From: Noviherbaspirillum humi | GTDB lineage: Bacteria > Pseudomonadota > Gammaproteobacteria > Burkholderiales > Burkholderiaceae_D | DNA: 57,839 nucleotides | NCBI RefSeq assembly: GCF_900188095.1 | Contig: NZ_FZOT01000021.1 | Location: 1-57,839 of the forward strand | Direction of reading: 5' to 3' | Part shown: positions 9,030-18,391 of the stretch, in pieces | How the letters are laid out: the number at the start of each line of letters is the position of its first letter | Numbering within the stretch: the first letter of the stretch is position 1 | The notes under the pieces: generated by a model | What the model was told of the DNA's origin: nothing | Databases searched by the model: none | The model's input: the letters and a program-made list of their open reading frames with translations, nothing else | Made by a program: the position numbers and the translations under genes

Positions 9030-9653
9030 TTACTTCAACGCCTCCCGCAACCAAGCCGCGCACTCATCTGCCTTCTCCATTGGCCAATCAACCGTCAACA
9101 CGGTATCGGCGTGGCGCATCTCGATGCGGATGTTGCGGCTGCCCGTGACAGGCGCCAGCGAAAGGGTGCGCATCAGCCGCGACCACCATCCCGGATCGGT
9201 GGTCTGCTCCACCGAGGCCGGTGCGCCATTTACCGACAGCAGCGGCTTGGTCGGTGCCGGTTCCACTACCCCGGCGAACCTGCGTTATCGGTCTTGGTCT
9301 TCATCACCCCAAGCCCAAGGTGCCAAGGCGGCCGAACACATTCACCTTCACCTTCTTGCGCAGCTCGGTCTTCCCGCTGTCCTACTCGGCGAACTCGCCA
9401 CCGAAGTGTCCTCGCCGGTGCCTTCGGCGCGCAGGTAGTGCAGCGCCCGCATGTCGGCGATTCGGGTCTTGAGCTTGAACTTGGCGCTCATGAAGAAAAT
9501 CGTCACATGGATGTGGGCGACGTACTCGACGCTGCTCAGCACGTCGATCGACTGCATACCCGGCACGCAGGCGCCCATGGCGTTCGGGTCGAGCAGAAGG
9601 TCCCACACCCGCGCGGGCGGGGCGTTTAGCAACAGGGTCTTTTCAATTTCCAC
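9030..9653 (-). pseudogene. Decayed coxG-like (SRPBCC, CO dehydrogenase subunit G family) gene
   Basis: Read from 9653 (GTG) leftward, the first 80 residues are clearly CoxG-like: MEIEKTLLLNAPPARVWDLL, DPNAMGACVPGMQSI and HYLRAEGTGEDTSVASS. The frame is then lost. Continuation appears in another frame (GKTELRKKVKVNVFGRLG) after an in-frame stop, and in a third (VMKTKTDNA). A final 78-residue stretch at 9030-9266 (IRIEMRHADTVLTVDWP, CAAWLREALK) fits the C-terminal extension of such proteins. At least three frameshifts and one stop make it non-functional. CoxG-like proteins normally accompany molybdenum hydroxylases, which are absent here. Confidence 0.75.
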
Positions 9654-9790
9654 GCATCTTCTCCGCGGCGCCGAGGATGGACGCGACGATCTGTGTGTAA
9701 CCGGTGCAGCGGCACAGGTTGCCGTTCAAGCCTTCGCGTACTTCCTGCGCCGAAGGATCGGGTCCGACAGCATGCGCCGTGCCGGCACTT
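9643..9790 (-). pseudogene. C-terminal remnant of a coxS-like [2Fe-2S] subunit
   Basis: The last ~45 residues, DPSAQEVREGLNGNLCRCTG and then YTQIVASILGAAEKM, are the unmistakable C-terminus of the small iron-sulfur subunit of xanthine-dehydrogenase/CO-dehydrogenase family enzymes, with the CRCTGY cluster ligands. Upstream the frame breaks after RRMLSDP, and the N-terminal ferredoxin domain and the other cysteines are missing. The stop overlaps the coxG-like start by 11 bases, the arrangement of a former operon. Confidence 0.7.
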
Positions 9791-9809
9791 CCGCTTGCCG
9801 CACCTCGCG

Positions 9810-9965
9810 GTTGACGGATATCGCCGTCGACATCAAGGTGATCCACAGCAAGGTGATGCCGGTCGCCAAGGCAGCCAGGGCAGGAAGATTCTGGAACTGT
9901 CGCCTGAAGAAAGGCGTTTGCTCTACCATGCGTTAGAAAAGCTGCAAACGCTTGGCGAGGCGGCA
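9810..9965 (+). pseudogene. Possible C-terminal fragment of a MarR-type regulator
   Basis: Plus-strand translation gives AVDIKV in one frame and GRKILELSPEERRLLYHALE in the next. Together these resemble the wing and final dimerisation helix of MarR-family repressors (consensus LSPEER..L...L.KL). The winged-helix core is not recognisable and a frameshift separates the parts. It lies divergent to the coxS-like remnant. The match is short and I hold it loosely. Confidence 0.3.
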
Positions 9966-10123
9966 GACTGCGGCGAACCCGGCCAGAAAATGGCACAAGG
10001 GCGGCCGCGTTTCTCACGCTTCGCCTGGCGCTGGACGTCGGTTATACTCACCTTAAGCGTACTGAATAGTTCCTGACGCACCCAATTAGTCCGAAGCAAT
10101 CGGAGAGACAAGGAGACATCGAA

Positions 10124-11101
10124 GTGAAACTCGCAAGCAAGATTGCGGCCGCGCTTGGCTTGGCCGCCACCGTCGTGGCCGCTGCGCCATCCTACGCCGC
10201 CGACCCCTATCCCAGTGGCATGGTGAAACTGGTGGTGCCGTTCAGCGCCGGCGGCGGCGTCGACCTGATGGCGCGGGTGCTGGCGCAGCATCTGCCCGCC
10301 AAGCTGAAAGGCACCTACATCGTCGAGAACAAGCCGGGGGCCTCCGGCAATATCGCCAACACCTTTGTCGCCAAGGCGCCGCCCGACGGCCTGACCCTGC
10401 TGGTGACCTCCAACGCGATGGTGATCAACCACGCCATCGATTCCAAGGTGCAGTTCCATGCGGTGGAAAGCTATGCGCCGGTGATCATGATCGGCAGCTC
10501 GCCGGTCGTCATCGTCGGCCGCACCGGGCTGCCTTTCAAGACCTTGCCGGAAATGCTCAACTACGCCCGCGCCAATCCCGGCAAGCTGTCCTATGCTTCC
10601 TGCGGCAACGGCGGCGTGCACCATATCGCCGGCGAGCTGCTGAAGAAGAGCGCCAAGGTGGACATCCTGCATGTGCCGTACAAGGGCTGCGCCGATGCCA
10701 CCACCAACGTGCTCGGCGGCCAGGTGGACCTGGCCATCGTCAGCATCAACAACGTGGTGACCTATATGCAGAGCGGCAAGGTGGTGCCGTTCGCCATCAC
10801 CGAGGCCAAGCGCTCGCCGCAGGCGCCGCAGGTGCCGACGGTGCAGGAATCGGGCATCGCCAACTACGACCTGCCCGGCTGGTACGGCTTGTTCGCGCCG
10901 GCCGGCACGCCGAAGGATGTGGTGGCCAAGCTGAACACCGCGGTGAACCAGGTGCTGCAAATGCCCGAGGTGAAGGAAACCCTGACCAAGAACTACATGG
11001 ACATCAGCGGCGGTCCGAGCGAGAAATTCGCCGCGACGGTGAAGTCGGACCTTACGCGATTCACCGAGATCGCCAAGTCGGCCAACATCCACGTCGACTG
11101 A
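10124..11101 (+). CDS. Bug-family (TctC) periplasmic solute-binding protein
   Basis: A 325-residue tripartite-tricarboxylate-transporter receptor of the Bug family, which is greatly expanded in Burkholderiales. The signal peptide ends near SYAAD. The mature start YPSGMVKLVVPFSAGGGVD is diagnostic, and ENKPGASGNIA and HVPYKGCADA follow. Initiation is at GTG 10124 with AGGAGACATC upstream. No TctA/TctB membrane genes are nearby, which is usual for orphan Bug proteins. Position beside ligC and ligUJK suggests an aromatic or dicarboxylic ligand, but this is inference. Confidence 0.9.
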   Translation: MKLASKIAAALGLAATVVAAAPSYAADPYPSGMVKLVVPFSAGGGVDLMARVLAQHLPAKLKGTYIVENKPGASGNIANTFVAKAPPDGLTLLVTSNAMVINHAIDSKVQFHAVESYAPVIMIGSSPVVIVGRTGLPFKTLPEMLNYARANPGKLSYASCGNGGVHHIAGELLKKSAKVDILHVPYKGCADATTNVLGGQVDLAIVSINNVVTYMQSGKVVPFAITEAKRSPQAPQVPTVQESGIANYDLPGWYGLFAPAGTPKDVVAKLNTAVNQVLQMPEVKETLTKNYMDISGGPSEKFAATVKSDLTRFTEIAKSANIHVD

Positions 11102-11115
11102 GTCTGTCGATGTCA

Positions 11116-11140
11116 GCGGCCGTCCTCGAAGGACGGCCGC
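11116..11140. terminator. Bidirectional terminator hairpin between bug and ligC
   Basis: GCGGCCGTCCT and AGGACGGCCGC form a perfect 11-bp stem with a CGA loop. It sits between the convergent ends of the Bug gene (11101) and ligC (11156). A TTCGCTTCGC run follows on the plus strand rather than a clean T tract. Confidence 0.75.
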
Positions 11141-11155
11141 TTCGCTTCGCGCCGC

Positions 11156-12118
11156 TCAGGCGCTCTGCTGCAGCGTTTTCTCCAGCCGGTCCAGGGTTTC
11201 GTAGGCGGGCAGGGCGTTGATGGCGCTGGCGTTCGGCTCCCGTCCTTCGCGGATGGCCGCAAAGAATTCCCTGTCCTGCAGTTCGACGCCGTTGAGGGAG
11301 GCCGCCACGCCGGACACGTCGATCCGGTTTTCCTTGCCGTCGAACAGGTCATCATAGCGGGCGATGTAGGTGCCGTTGTCGCAGATGTAGCGGAAGGTGG
11401 TGCCGATGGGGCCATCGTTGTTGAAAGACAGCGACAATGCGCAAAGGGCGCCGGACGGCGCCTTCATCTGCACCGACATGTCCATGGCAATGCCGAGGTC
11501 CGGGTGCATCGGGCCCTGCATCGCGTGCACCTGCGAGGCGATCTCACCGGTCTGGTACTGGAACAGGTCGACCGTGTGGCAGGCATGGTGCCAGAGCAGG
11601 TGGTCGGTCCAGCTGCGCGGCTCGCCGCGGGCGTTGGTGTTGGTGCGGCGGAAGAAATAGGTTTGCACTTCCAGCTGCTGGATCTTCAGTTCGCCGGCCT
11701 GGATCTTCCGGCGTATCCACTGGTGGCTGGGATTGAAGCGCCGGGTGTGGCCGGCCATGGCGACCAGGCCGGTCTCGCGTTGCAGCCGCGCGATCTCGCG
11801 CGCATCGGCCACGCTGTCGGCCATCGGCGTTTCGATCTGCACATGCTTGCCCGCCTTGAGACAGGCAATGGCCTGGGCGGCGTGGACCTGGGTCGGCGTG
11901 CACAGGATCACTGCGTCGATGTCCGGCCGGGCCAGGCATTCGTTCAGGTCGGTCGTGGCATGCGGCACGCCGAACCGATCGGCAATGGCCCGGGTCTTGG
12001 GCAGTTCCCGTCCGACCAGCGCAACGACTTCCACCGCTTCGATGTGGGCAATGCCTTCCAGATGCTTGACGCCGAAGGCGCCCGGCCCGGCAATGGCGAT
12101 TTTCATTTTTCCATCCAT
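11156..12118 (-). CDS. ligC: 4-carboxy-2-hydroxymuconate-6-semialdehyde dehydrogenase (LigC)
   Basis: A 320-residue Gfo/Idh/MocA oxidoreductase that in the protocatechuate 4,5-cleavage pathway oxidises the ring-fission semialdehyde (as hemiacetal) to 2-pyrone-4,6-dicarboxylate with NAD(P)+. The match to LigC as I recall it is close along the whole length: N-terminal IAGPGAFGVKHLEG, VILCTPTQVHA, GHTRRFNPSHQW, YFFRRTNTNARGEPRSWTDH and SLSFNNDGP. The start at 12118 has GGAGA upstream; the ATG at 12106 is an alternative. It is divergent from ligU, with about 210 bp between them for shared control. Confidence 0.9.
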   Translation of the reverse strand: MDGKMKIAIAGPGAFGVKHLEGIAHIEAVEVVALVGRELPKTRAIADRFGVPHATTDLNECLARPDIDAVILCTPTQVHAAQAIACLKAGKHVQIETPMADSVADAREIARLQRETGLVAMAGHTRRFNPSHQWIRRKIQAGELKIQQLEVQTYFFRRTNTNARGEPRSWTDHLLWHHACHTVDLFQYQTGEIASQVHAMQGPMHPDLGIAMDMSVQMKAPSGALCALSLSFNNDGPIGTTFRYICDNGTYIARYDDLFDGKENRIDVSGVAASLNGVELQDREFFAAIREGREPNASAINALPAYETLDRLEKTLQQSA

Positions 12119-12327
12119 GATCGTCTCCCGAGATGACTGTTCCGTTCCGGATTGATGCGAAGCAAGACCGCGTCCGCACCGGCCGATTCGCCGAGTGCGC
12201 AAGGATCGCAGAAAACCGGCTGCCGTGCCGGCCGATAAGGAAATTCGATCGCGTCCCCCGTTACAAAGCAACCCAGGGCCGTGCGAAGTTGTCCATACTG
12301 CCGACATAGACAGCAACCAGCATCGCC

Positions 12328-13458
12328 ATGGAAAACATGATGGAGACAGATCAGCGCGCCATTCCCTGCCTGCTGATGCGGGGCGGCACCTCGCGCGGCC
12401 CCTTCTTTCTGGAAAGCGACCTGCCGGCCGACCGTGCCGCGCGCGACCGCGTGCTGCTGGCCGCGATGGGATCGCCCGACAAGCGCCAGATCGACGGCCT
12501 GGGCGGCGCCCATCCCTTGACCAGCAAGGTAGGCATCGTGCGCAGGAGCAGCACCCCGGGCGTCGACCTCGACTTCCTCTTCGCCCAGCTGCAGCCCGAC
12601 CGAGACATCGTCGATACCACCCCCAACTGCGGCAACATGCTCGCTGCCGTGGTGCCGTTCGCGATCGAGCGCGGCCTCATCGAGGCGCAGGACGGTACCA
12701 CCACCGCCCGCGTGCTCACCCTGAACACCAACATGCAGTGCGACATCACTGTGCAGACGCCGAACCGGCGCCTGCAGTACGGCGGCGGCGCGCGCATCGA
12801 CGGCGTGCCCGGCACCTCGGCGCCGATCGTCATCAACTTCCTCGACACCGCCGGCTCGGTGTGCGAGGGCCTGCTGCCCACCGGCAAGGTGCTGGACCGC
12901 ATCGACGTCGAAGGCGAAGGCGTGGCGCCGTTTTCCATCGACGTCACCTGCATCGACAACGGCATGCCGATGGTGCTCATGCGCGCCGCCGACATGGGCC
13001 GCACCGGCTACGAGAGCGTGGCCGAGATGAATGCCGACACCGAGCTGAAGGCGAAGCTCGAAGCGCTTCGGCTCGCCGCCGGTCAGCTCATGGGCCTGGG
13101 CGACGTGCGCGACAAGAGCTATCCGAAGATGTGCCTGCTGGCCGCGCCGCAGCATGGGGGCAGCATCGCCACCCGCTGCTTCATCCCGCATGTGTGCCAT
13201 GACGCCATCGGCGTGCTGGCCGCCGTCACCGTCGGCACCGCCTGCGTGCTGACCGGTTCGGTGGCCGAGGGACTGGCGGTAGCCGGCGACGGGCTGGTCA
13301 AGACCATTTCGGTGGAGCACCCCACCGGCGAGTTCAGCGTCGAGCTGGAACTCGATGCGAACGACTCGCAGAACGTCATCCGCGCCGCCCTGCTGCGCAC
13401 CGCGCGCCTGCTCATGCGCGGCGAGGTGATGATTCCGGCCGAGGCCGCAACCGAATAA
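12328..13458 (+). CDS. galD: 4-oxalomesaconate tautomerase (LigU/GalD, PrpF family)
   Basis: A 376-residue protein of the PrpF/GalD family with the diaminopimelate-epimerase-like fold. It isomerises the double bond of 4-oxalomesaconate, making the substrate for the hydratase encoded next. The N-terminus CLLMRGGTSRGPFF, DTTPNCGNMLAAV and GGSIATRCFIPHVCHDAIGV are characteristic. The first ATG is 12328; 12340 is also possible, and neither has a strong ribosome site. It is followed by ligJ (23-bp gap) and ligK. The name ligU is used in Sphingobium and galD in Pseudomonas. Confidence 0.88.
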   Translation: MENMMETDQRAIPCLLMRGGTSRGPFFLESDLPADRAARDRVLLAAMGSPDKRQIDGLGGAHPLTSKVGIVRRSSTPGVDLDFLFAQLQPDRDIVDTTPNCGNMLAAVVPFAIERGLIEAQDGTTTARVLTLNTNMQCDITVQTPNRRLQYGGGARIDGVPGTSAPIVINFLDTAGSVCEGLLPTGKVLDRIDVEGEGVAPFSIDVTCIDNGMPMVLMRAADMGRTGYESVAEMNADTELKAKLEALRLAAGQLMGLGDVRDKSYPKMCLLAAPQHGGSIATRCFIPHVCHDAIGVLAAVTVGTACVLTGSVAEGLAVAGDGLVKTISVEHPTGEFSVELELDANDSQNVIRAALLRTARLLMRGEVMIPAEAATE

Positions 13459-13481
13459 CGAACCACCGCAAGGAACACCCC

Positions 13482-14522
13482 ATGAAGCAACCCCTGATCA
13501 TCGACGTGCACGGCCACTACACCACCGCGCCCAAGGCGCTGGAAGAGTGGAGGAACAAGCAGATCGCCAACCTGAAGACACCCGAGCTCGGCCCCAAAGT
13601 CTCGGAGCTGAAAATCAGCGACGACGAGCTGCGCGAATCGATCGAAGCCAATCAGCTGCGCCTGATGAAGCAGCGCGGCTCCGACCTCACCATCTTCTCG
13701 CCGCGCGCCAGCTTCATGGCGCACCACATCGGCGACTTCAACACCAGCGCCACCTGGGCCGGCATCTGCAACGAGCTATGCCATCGCGTGTCGCAGCTGT
13801 TTCCCGACCACTTCATCGGCGCGGCCATGCTGCCGCAGTCGCCTGGCGTCGATGTGGCCACCTGCATCCCGGAGCTGGAGAAGTGCGTCAAGGAATACGG
13901 CTTCGTCGGCATCAACCTCAACCCCGATCCGTCCGGCGGACACTGGACGTCGCCGCCGCTGTCCGACCGCTACTGGTATCCCATCTACGAGAAGATGGTG
14001 GAGCACGAGATTCCGGCGATGATCCACGTCAGCACCAGCTGCAACGCCTGCTTCCACACCACCGGCGCGCATTACCTGAACGCCGACACCACCGCCTTCA
14101 TGCAGTGCCTGACTTCCGACCTGTTCAAGGACTTCCCGACCCTGAAGTTCTTGATCCCGCACGGCGGCGGCGCGGTGCCTTACCACTGGGGCCGCTTCCG
14201 CGGCCTGGCTCAGGAGATGAAGAAACCGCTGCTGACCGAGCATCTGTTGAACAACATCTATTTCGACACCTGCGTCTACCATCAGCCCGGCATCGACCTC
14301 CTGACCCACGTCATCCCGGTGGACAACATCCTGTTCGCTTCCGAGATGATCGGCGCGGTGCGCGGCATCGACCCGGAAACCGGCCACTACTACGACGACA
14401 CCAAGCGCTACATCGAAGCCGCCGGCCGGCTGAGCGAGCAGGACCGGTTCAAGATCTATGAAGGCAACGCCCGCAAGGTGTTCCCGCGTCTGGATAAGGC
14501 GCTGCAACAGAAAGGACAATGA
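13482..14522 (+). CDS. ligJ: 4-oxalomesaconate hydratase (LigJ)
   Basis: A 346-residue amidohydrolase-superfamily enzyme that hydrates 4-oxalomesaconate to 4-carboxy-4-hydroxy-2-oxoadipate in the meta-cleavage pathways of protocatechuate and gallate. Metal-site residues are visible in DVHGHY (H10, H12), AMIHVS and [16 protein letters not shown], and the substrate region shows [15 protein letters not shown] lies before the ATG. The stop overlaps the ligK start by four bases (ATGA), indicating translational coupling. This is the zinc-dependent LigJ type, not the unrelated GalB type. Confidence 0.9.
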   Translation: MKQPLIIDVHGHYTTAPKALEEWRNKQIANLKTPELGPKVSELKISDDELRESIEANQLRLMKQRGSDLTIFSPRASFMAHHIGDFNTSATWAGICNELCHRVSQLFPDHFIGAAMLPQSPGVDVATCIPELEKCVKEYGFVGINLNPDPSGGHWTSPPLSDRYWYPIYEKMVEHEIPAMIHVSTSCNACFHTTGAHYLNADTTAFMQCLTSDLFKDFPTLKFLIPHGGGAVPYHWGRFRGLAQEMKKPLLTEHLLNNIYFDTCVYHQPGIDLLTHVIPVDNILFASEMIGAVRGIDPETGHYYDDTKRYIEAAGRLSEQDRFKIYEGNARKVFPRLDKALQQKGQ

Positions 14523-15223
14523 GCATGAGCATCCCTCTGATGAACCAGCTCGGCATCGTCAAGCGCAACATCGACCGCACCGAGAAGAGCGTGGTCGAGC
14601 ACCTGGGCAAGTTCGGCAGCGCCACGGTGCACGAGGCGATGGGCCGCGTCGGCCTGATGAAGCCGTACATGCGGCCGATCTATCCGGATGCGCAGGCGGC
14701 CGGCACGGCGGTCACCGTCCTGCTGCATCCGGGCGACAACTGGATGATGCATGTGGTGGCCGAGCAGATCCAGCCGGGCGACATCGTGGTGGCGGCCATC
14801 ACCGCCGAGTGCACCGACGGCTACTTCGGCGACCTGCTGGCGACCAGCTTCATGGCGCGCGGGGCGAAGGCCCTGATCATCGATGCCGGCGTGCGCGATG
14901 TACGGGTGCTCAAGGAAATGGGCTTCCCGGTGTGGAGCAAGGCCGTTAGCGCCAAGGGCACGATCAAGGCCACCTTGGGCTCGGTGAACATTCCGGTGCT
15001 GTGCGCCGGCACGCTGGTAAACCCGGGCGACGCGGTGATCGCCGACGACGACGGCGTGGTGATCGTGCCGCGCGAGGATGCGGCGCGGGTGGCGCAGGCG
15101 GCGCAGAAGCGGGAAGACCTGGAGGGCGAGAAGCGGGCCAAGCTGGCAGCCGGCGTGCTGGGCCTGGACATGTACAACATGCGCGGGCCGCTGGAACAGG
15201 CCGGGCTGAAATACATCGACTAA
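14519..15223 (+). CDS. ligK: 4-carboxy-4-hydroxy-2-oxoadipate aldolase (LigK/ProA)
   Basis: A 234-residue class II aldolase of the RraA-like fold that splits 4-carboxy-4-hydroxy-2-oxoadipate into pyruvate and oxaloacetate, the last step of the 4,5-cleavage route. It has the [15 protein letters not shown] region, the catalytic Arg-Asp pair in [10 protein letters not shown], and [18 protein letters not shown]. Start 14519 overlaps the ligJ stop; the second methionine at 14525 is an alternative. With ligU and ligJ it makes a complete oxalomesaconate-to-central-metabolism unit. Confidence 0.93.
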   Translation: MSMSIPLMNQLGIVKRNIDRTEKSVVEHLGKFGSATVHEAMGRVGLMKPYMRPIYPDAQAAGTAVTVLLHPGDNWMMHVVAEQIQPGDIVVAAITAECTDGYFGDLLATSFMARGAKALIIDAGVRDVRVLKEMGFPVWSKAVSAKGTIKATLGSVNIPVLCAGTLVNPGDAVIADDDGVVIVPREDAARVAQAAQKREDLEGEKRAKLAAGVLGLDMYNMRGPLEQAGLKYID

Positions 15224-15272
15224 ATTTGCGGACACGGCCTTGGCCGATGTCGCACCAAACTGAAGAACGACG

Positions 15273-15977
15273 ATGAAGACACTCTATCTCCTGTGCGGCC
15301 TGCTATGCGACTCGGTGGTCTGGGAAGCCCAGGCCAGGGCGCTGCGCTCCCGCTACGACGTGCGCGTGGTCAGCTTCGAAGGACTCGATTCCTTCGCCGC
15401 CATGGCGGAAAAGGTGCTGGCCGATGCACCGCAACGCTTCGCTCTCGCCGGCCACTCCATGGGCGGCCGCGTGGCAATGGAAGTCTATCGCCGTGCGCCC
15501 GAACGCTTCGAGCGCCTGATGCTGCTCGACACCGGCTACGAAGGCGTGGCGGCGGGCGAGGCGGAAAAGCGCGGCGTGATGGTTGACCTGGCAAAGCGTG
15601 AAGGCATTGACGCCATCGCCGGCCCCTGGGGCCTGCCGATGCTGTCGCCGGCCCATCGCGAGGACAAGGCGCTGGTGAAGGCGGTGTTCGACATGGTCGG
15701 CCGCATGTCGCCCGAGATCTACGCCAGGCAGACCAATGCGCTGCTGACCCGCCCGGACGCCACCAGCGTCCTGGAAAGCATCACCTGCCCGACCATGATC
15801 GTCTGCGGCATGGAAGACGGCTGGAGCCCGCCGGCGCGGCACGAGCAGATGGCCAAGCATGTGCCGCACTGCGAATTGCGCCTGATAGACGACTGCGGCC
15901 ACATGGCGATGATGGAGCAGCCGGAGGCGATTCTGAAGGTGATGGAGGAGTGGCTGGAGATGCCGGTCCGGAGCTGA
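15273..15977 (+). CDS. Alpha/beta-fold hydrolase
   Basis: A 234-residue alpha/beta hydrolase with nucleophile motif LAGHSMGGRVAM and catalytic histidine in DCGHMAMMEQP; the aspartate is probably in CGMEDGWSP. It starts 49 bp after ligK on the same strand, so it is likely in the same transcript. A lactonase or ester hydrolase role in the aromatic pathway is possible. It is not the pyrone hydrolase LigI, which belongs to a different fold. Substrate unknown. Confidence 0.8.
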   Translation: MKTLYLLCGLLCDSVVWEAQARALRSRYDVRVVSFEGLDSFAAMAEKVLADAPQRFALAGHSMGGRVAMEVYRRAPERFERLMLLDTGYEGVAAGEAEKRGVMVDLAKREGIDAIAGPWGLPMLSPAHREDKALVKAVFDMVGRMSPEIYARQTNALLTRPDATSVLESITCPTMIVCGMEDGWSPPARHEQMAKHVPHCELRLIDDCGHMAMMEQPEAILKVMEEWLEMPVRS

Positions 15978-16051
15978 AACAGCAGTCGCCGAACTGACAG
16001 AGCAGTTGTTTGGAAACGATTGCTGCCCTCGCCGACTCGGCAGGGTATCTG

Positions 16052-16384
16052 ATGCGGGACATCAAGTTTGCCTGTGTTGGAAAAGCAAGGCCAGAAGTGA
16101 CAAAGGCAAAGATAAAAAACTTGAACGCCACTATTGCGGCAATCAAGCGGCACATTAACGAATGCGTCTCTGTTAAAGCGTTAACCAAAGACCGTGCTGA
16201 TAAATTATTCGACGCGTTGGAACGACTGGAACAAGAAGCCAGAAGATTAGGAAACGACCAGAGTAGTCAAAGATGCCCGGAGACGGCGCCGGCTGAAAAT
16301 TTCGAAACACTACCACCAGTCATTGGCAACCTGAAGGAGACGCTCCAATCCATTCGCAGGACCATTGAACTGCTCAATCAGTAA
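16052..16384 (+). CDS. Hypothetical small protein, alpha-helical
   Basis: I do not recognise this protein. It is about 110 residues, Lys/Asn-rich in the first half and clearly lower in GC than its neighbours, ending in a helical segment GNLKETLQSIRRTIELLNQ. The ATG at 16052 is the simplest start; a TTG at 16010 would add 14 residues. No clear ribosome site is seen. No signal peptide or membrane segment. The base composition suggests acquired DNA. It could be a fragment of something larger. Confidence 0.4.
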   Translation: MRDIKFACVGKARPEVTKAKIKNLNATIAAIKRHINECVSVKALTKDRADKLFDALERLEQEARRLGNDQSSQRCPETAPAENFETLPPVIGNLKETLQSIRRTIELLNQ

Positions 16385-16547
16385 TATGTCCGGAAGCTTC
16401 TTGTGTATCGTACTTTGAGATCCGATGCCGATAAACTGCCAGCCCTATGCAGGACAAGTATGGGGGTATCCATCATTCATGCGTGAATCCTCTGATCTCG
16501 ATCCGCAGTAATTACTGTGTAATCCTCGCTATGCTGTTGTCATAGTT

Positions 16548-16578
16548 GGCAGATTCCCGCCTGTCTCGGGAATCTGCC
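16548..16578. terminator. Hairpin downstream of the beta-helix lipoprotein gene
   Basis: GGCAGATTCCCG and CGGGAATCTGCC form a perfect 12-bp stem with a 7-base loop. It begins 20 bases after the stop of the minus-strand gene ending at 16598. No T tract follows in the minus direction, so termination is probable but not certain. Confidence 0.55.
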
Positions 16579-16597
16579 TGCAGGGTGATACCCGTTC

Positions 16598-18037
16598 CTA
16601 CTTCACCACTTCATAAGCCCCCGCATCCGCCGCCGCCCCAGCGTCCGCATTCGCATTGCGCGGCTTCCCAACGAAGTCATACGCCGCGCTGACGCCAAAT
16701 GGCACGATGTCGACCGCAGGACTGTCGGCGGCAAGCCTGAAGTCGTAGTTGGCCGCGTCGATAAACTTCGGATCGACATTGATGAGGTTGCCTGTGCCGC
16801 CAAAAGTGTTGAAGCCGGTTCCTCCAGAGACGATGTTGTAGCTGAACACGACGTCGCTCGTGTTGGAACTGCCATTGGCCGGGCGATCCGATCTGGGCAC
16901 CATCACGTTGCCATACGCCTGAACATTCGAGACCGACAGTGGCGTGATCTCGCCATTCGTGATGCCGGGATGGTTGCTGTTCCTGTAGCTCACATTGTTC
17001 CGCACGGTGACATTGTCGCTCTCGTAAATGTGGATGCCGCGCCCGCCATTGTTGAAGACGATGTTGTTTTCGATCAGGGTCCTGCCCTTGTAAGCGACGG
17101 TGAACCGTGGATCCGGCATTTGGGTATGGCGACCGTCATCGACGATGATGCCGTTGCCGTCAGTGACAGCGTCGACGGCGTAAAAGGGTATGTAATTCCA
17201 GTTGCTGTAGACGCGATTGCGCCGGACGATCATTTTTTGTCCGGTGTCGCCGTCCGCATCGACGTTCTCGTACATCGAGATGCCGCTATTGCCATAGGGT
17301 GACCACCAGCCGCATTCGGAGACATCGTTATCTTCAATGGTGATGTAGTCGGCATACAGGGTGCCGATGCAGCCGCCGCCAAACTTGCGCACGGTGTTCT
17401 TGCGCACGACGATATGGTGCGGACTCGGCGTGCTGTACTGGGCATTGATCAGAATGCCGTTGGCGGAGGTCGCCGGATTGTTCAGATTGTTTCGCTCGGA
17501 ATAGGCGTAGGCGTAGGTGATGCTGTCCTTGCTTCCGACAAGCGTGAAGCCTTCGATCAGGATGTAGGATGCGCCCGCCACGGTGAAGCCGCCCCATGAA
17601 TTGGTGCCGACATTCATGACCGGCGTGTGGCCTGGATAGGCTTTGTAAGAGATCCAAGCGCTGGCATTGCCGGAGCGCTTGATGGTGGTCACGTTGGCGA
17701 AATTGTAAGTGCCATTCATGACGAGCACTTGGTCGCCCGGCTGGCTCAGGTCATGGGCACGCTGGATCGTCTTGAAGGCCTCAGTCTCCGACAAGCCGCT
17801 GTTGCCGTCGCTGCCGGTGGGCGAAACATAAAGGGTGCGCAGGGCGACGGGAACCATGGCGGTGTCCGAAGCAGTTGCGGGTATGGGAGCAGGTGCAGGC
17901 GTAGGGACGGTGACTTCCCTAGGCGAGGCATCATCGCTGTCTGCTGCAAGTGGAGCGGGGCTTGTCGATCCGCCGCAGGCTGTGATGACAACAGTCGTCG
18001 CCAGAGCCAGGGAGGCCAGTGTCCAGTGCATCCGCAT
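16598..18037 (-). CDS. Right-handed beta-helix repeat lipoprotein
   Basis: A 479-residue secreted protein. A signal peptide ends in the lipobox VITACG and is followed by a Pro/Ala-rich linker to about residue 65. The body begins LYVSPTGSDGNSGLS, the common start of parallel beta-helix (pectate-lyase/chondroitinase-like, PL6-like) proteins, and carries NTVRKFGGG, ENNIVFNNGGRGIHIYES and VRNNVSYRN coils. AAGGAG precedes the ATG at 18037. It may bind or cleave an extracellular acidic polysaccharide. I cannot identify catalytic residues with confidence, so enzyme activity is unproven. It stands alone between two unrelated transcription units. Confidence 0.78.
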   Translation of the reverse strand: MRMHWTLASLALATTVVITACGGSTSPAPLAADSDDASPREVTVPTPAPAPIPATASDTAMVPVALRTLYVSPTGSDGNSGLSETEAFKTIQRAHDLSQPGDQVLVMNGTYNFANVTTIKRSGNASAWISYKAYPGHTPVMNVGTNSWGGFTVAGASYILIEGFTLVGSKDSITYAYAYSERNNLNNPATSANGILINAQYSTPSPHHIVVRKNTVRKFGGGCIGTLYADYITIEDNDVSECGWWSPYGNSGISMYENVDADGDTGQKMIVRRNRVYSNWNYIPFYAVDAVTDGNGIIVDDGRHTQMPDPRFTVAYKGRTLIENNIVFNNGGRGIHIYESDNVTVRNNVSYRNSNHPGITNGEITPLSVSNVQAYGNVMVPRSDRPANGSSNTSDVVFSYNIVSGGTGFNTFGGTGNLINVDPKFIDAANYDFRLAADSPAVDIVPFGVSAAYDFVGKPRNANADAGAAADAGAYEVVK

Positions 18038-18391
18038 GCGATTGCTCCTTCTGCAGAATTCAAGCAAAGCGAATAGATTTTTCGGGGTGGGCGGCGTTTC
18101 TAGGTATAAGAAAACGCCATCTGAGATTCCATAAGCAATATTCTGTCCATTCTTTTTTGGGCATGGAAAACGCGAAATCCGGTTCTCGATGGGGTGAATT
18201 GGGGGATCTTGTGCGCAGTTGAAGCCACGATTGGGGAATGCGGGTGCCATGATTGCGACGCCCGGCCGTCATCAAGTGCTTCGACCGTGCCGCACTGCGC
18301 ACCGGCCTGATGGAATTGGTCCGCCATTCGGCGTGCTGACAATAACGGTCACTTGTGTGGTAAATGCCGCAACGATGCAGCGAAGGCTCCG

